A DNA stretch of 64,000 nucleotides from Synechococcus sp. CS-1328 (lineage in GTDB: Bacteria; Cyanobacteriota; Cyanobacteriia; PCC-6307; Cyanobiaceae), in the NCBI RefSeq assembly GCF_025128095.1, contig NZ_JAHLYT010000045.1, forward strand, positions 80,610 through 144,609, given 5' to 3'. The position numbers and the translations under genes were made by a program. Shown here in pieces: positions 62,223 to 64,000 of this stretch (position 1 is the first letter of the stretch; every line of letters begins with the position of its first letter). The notes under the pieces are model-generated. The model was given only the letters and a program-made list of their open reading frames with translations, ran no database searches and was not told the DNA's origin.

Positions 62223-62720
62223 TCAGAGGCGGGCGATCGCCGCTCGGGCCTCCTTGGCCTCCTGCTTGCTCTTCTCTTCCTGGCGCTTGTCGTGCAGCTT
62301 GCGGCCCTTACCGAGGCCGATGGTTACCTTGATCCACGACCCCTTCAATTGCAAGTTAAGAGGGATCAGGGTGAGGCCCTTCTGATCGAGGGCACCGCGC
62401 AGCTTGTCGATTTCGCGCCGGTGGGCCAGCAGTCGCCGCACCCGCAGCGGTTCGTGGTTGAAGAAGCGGCCGGCGTGGCTGTGGGGCGAGATGTGGACAT
62501 TGTGCAGTTGCATCTCGCCGCTGCGGATCAGGCAGAAGCCGTCGCGCAGATTGGCCTGGCCGGCCCGCACCGATTTCACCTCGGTGCCGAGCAGCTCGAT
62601 GCCGCATTCAAGGGTTTCGAGGATCTCGTACTGGTGGCGGGCGAAGCGGTTGTCGGCCAGCAGCCGGTTGGCGGCATCGCGCCGTGCCTTGGCGGCTTTC
62701 TTTCCTCCGCCCTTCGCCAT
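62223..62720 (-). CDS. smpB: SsrA-binding protein SmpB
   Basis: A 165-residue protein that binds tmRNA and frees stalled ribosomes. The OB-fold core is seen in [40 protein letters not shown], then [35 protein letters not shown] and [31 protein letters not shown], ending in the basic tail that enters the mRNA channel. A lysine-rich N-terminal stretch ([16 protein letters not shown]) precedes the core. ATG 62720. It is divergent from ruvB with 69 nt between starts, as in other picocyanobacteria. Confidence 0.97.
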   Translation of the reverse strand: MAKGGGKKAAKARRDAANRLLADNRFARHQYEILETLECGIELLGTEVKSVRAGQANLRDGFCLIRSGEMQLHNVHISPHSHAGRFFNHEPLRVRRLLAHRREIDKLRGALDQKGLTLIPLNLQLKGSWIKVTIGLGKGRKLHDKRQEEKSKQEAKEARAAIARL

Positions 62721-62789
62721 CTTCCTGCCGCCTGTCCGTTGCGTATCGCCTGCCCTCCGACCCTAGGCAGCGGCCGGTACCCTCCAACC

Positions 62790-63923
62790 ATGGCGATCGT
62801 CTCCTCCGGCGCAGGTGCGGCTCCCCGCCGGGGCAGTGCCGCCTCCTGCCAGGAAACGGCGGCGATGGCCGCCGATGGCCCCCGCGCCGCCCGCCTGGTC
62901 GATCCGGCCGCCTCCGATCCGACTGCTCCCGTGCCGCGGGAAGACGGGCTACGTCCGAAACGCCTGGCCGACTACATCGGCCAGCACGAGCTCAAGCAGG
63001 TGCTCGGCATCGCGGTGGAAGCCACCCGCAGCCGCCAGGAGGCCCTCGATCATGTGCTGCTGCACGGCCCACCGGGCCTGGGCAAGACCACCATGGCCCT
63101 GGTGCTGGCCGAGGAACTGGGCGTGCGCTGCCGCATCACCAGCGCCCCTGCCCTGGAGCGCCCCCGCGACATCGTCGGGCTGCTGGTGAACCTCCAGCCC
63201 CACGACCTGCTGTTCATCGATGAAATCCACCGGCTCAACCGGGTGGCGGAGGAAATCCTCTATCCGGCGATGGAAGACTTCCGCCTCGATCTCACCGTGG
63301 GCAAGGGCGCCACGGCCCGCACCCGCAGCCTGCCGGTGGCGCCCTTCACCCTGGTGGGGGCCACCACCAGAGCCGGAGCCCTGAGTTCACCCCTGCGGGA
63401 CCGTTTCGGCCTGATCCAGCGGCTCGAGTTCTATGACCTGCCCGATCTGCAGGCGATCGTGCAGCGGGCGGCGGGGCTGCTGGCGATCGCGCTGGAGCCG
63501 GAGGCCGCGCTCGAGGTGGCGCGTCGCTGCCGGGGCACGCCCCGCATCGCCAACCGGTTGCTGCGCCGTGTGCGCGACGTGGCGGAGGTGGCGGGTCATG
63601 GGCGCATCGACGCGGCCCTGGTGGATCAGGCTCTGCGGCTGCATCGGGTCGATGGGCGCGGTCTTGATGCCAGCGACCGGCGCCTGCTCGGCCTGCTGCT
63701 GGATGGGTATGGAGGCGGGCCGGTGGGGCTCGACACCCTGGCGGCCGGCCTCGGCGAAGACCCCACCACCCTCGAAGCGGTGGTGGAGCCCTACCTGCTG
63801 CAGCTGGGTTTTCTGCAGCGCACTCCGCGGGGCCGGGTGGTGACCGAGGCGGGCCGTGCCCATCTCGCCGCAGCCGGCGCTGGCCCTGGCGCGGCCCAGT
63901 TCGGCGTGGAGGGGCCGCCATGA
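62790..63923 (+). CDS. ruvB: Holliday junction branch-migration ATPase RuvB
   Basis: A 377-residue AAA+ motor that drives Holliday junction migration with RuvA. The Walker A is [22 protein letters not shown], Walker [26 protein letters not shown], sensor 1 [22 protein letters not shown] and the arginine finger lies in that RDRFG. The winged-helix C-terminal domain holds [42 protein letters not shown]. The N-terminus (~50 residues) is longer than in E. coli and Ala/Pro-rich, as in related cyanobacteria. ATG 62790 has no clear SD. The stop overlaps the ATG of a truncated next frame. Confidence 0.97.
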   Translation: MAIVSSGAGAAPRRGSAASCQETAAMAADGPRAARLVDPAASDPTAPVPREDGLRPKRLADYIGQHELKQVLGIAVEATRSRQEALDHVLLHGPPGLGKTTMALVLAEELGVRCRITSAPALERPRDIVGLLVNLQPHDLLFIDEIHRLNRVAEEILYPAMEDFRLDLTVGKGATARTRSLPVAPFTLVGATTRAGALSSPLRDRFGLIQRLEFYDLPDLQAIVQRAAGLLAIALEPEAALEVARRCRGTPRIANRLLRRVRDVAEVAGHGRIDAALVDQALRLHRVDGRGLDASDRRLLGLLLDGYGGGPVGLDTLAAGLGEDPTTLEAVVEPYLLQLGFLQRTPRGRVVTEAGRAHLAAAGAGPGAAQFGVEGPP

Positions 63924-64000
63924 CTGACACCACTGTGGCCATCGACGCTGTGGCCACCGACGCCCCCCACTCCACTGACTCCGCCGTGGGGGGGGGGGGG
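63920..64000 (+). CDS. start of an unidentified gene, cut by the window edge
   Basis: An ATG at 63920 overlaps the ruvB stop as ATGA, and 27 codons stay open to the right edge: an acidic, Thr/Asp/Val/Ala-rich N-terminus with an imperfect repeat ([10 protein letters not shown]), then glycine codons from a G homopolymer. Too short to identify. The overlap with ruvB supports a real operon member. Confidence 0.4.
   Translation, partial: MTDTTVAIDAVATDAPHSTDSAVGGGG

Overview
The window reads as a high-GC picocyanobacterial chromosome of the Cyanobium/Synechococcus type. The evidence is an RpaB (Ycf27) response regulator beside lysS, a SecA with a glycine-rich insertion, the run cysE / GntR regulator / infC / miaA / gyrB, a group-2 sigma factor and an ergothioneine cluster carrying two small cyanobacterial proteins of unknown function. 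No rRNA, CRISPR array, transposase or prophage gene is visible. There is one tRNA (Gly-GCC). No stretch longer than about 200 bases lacks a gene.

Positions 1-17608 form an accessory cell-surface region. It holds a 5'-truncated multi-domain glycosyltransferase, a GT2 enzyme with a tryptophan-heptad tail, a sulfotransferase/glycosyltransferase fusion, two further sulfotransferases, a putative GT-A enzyme, and two paralogous RTX-like surface proteins that flank a GT4 glycosyltransferase. A translationally coupled parvulin / ABC exporter / HlyD adaptor operon follows. Read together this looks like a machine that makes, glycosylates or sulfates, and exports by type I secretion an RTX-type surface layer or adhesin. 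The outer-membrane TolC partner is not in the window.

Positions 17720-30000 return to core genes (tRNA-Gly, a GNAT acetyltransferase, secA). They are interrupted between secA and cysE by two convergent Wzm/Wzt-type polysaccharide ABC exporters, the first with clearly lower GC. After these come cysE, a GntR regulator divergent from a dienelactone hydrolase, infC, miaA and gyrB. Positions 30077-38415 hold gyrB, an SH3-like exported protein, a tandem pair of FluC fluoride channels, a glutathione peroxidase, mgtE, a sigma factor, a glutamine-synthetase-like ligase and an isochorismatase-like hydrolase.

Positions 38442-52898 hold two membrane-bound ArnT/PMT-like glycosyltransferases, a 2OG-oxygenase-like protein, mutY, a PfkB sugar kinase, tsaE, ahcY, ssb, the mreBCD cell-shape operon, an orphan solute-binding lipoprotein and rpaB. 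Positions 52957-64000 hold lysS, a small conserved protein, a YdcF-like protein, the ergothioneine cluster (two small proteins, egtD, egtB) divergent from a cysteine synthase, a membrane-anchored degenerate kinase, smpB, ruvB and a truncated reading frame that ends in a run of G. Tight 1-8 nt overlaps between consecutive same-strand genes are common and indicate compact operons. Start codons were chosen from Shine-Dalgarno (SD) spacing, overlaps and family N-termini; several GTG and TTG starts are proposed.
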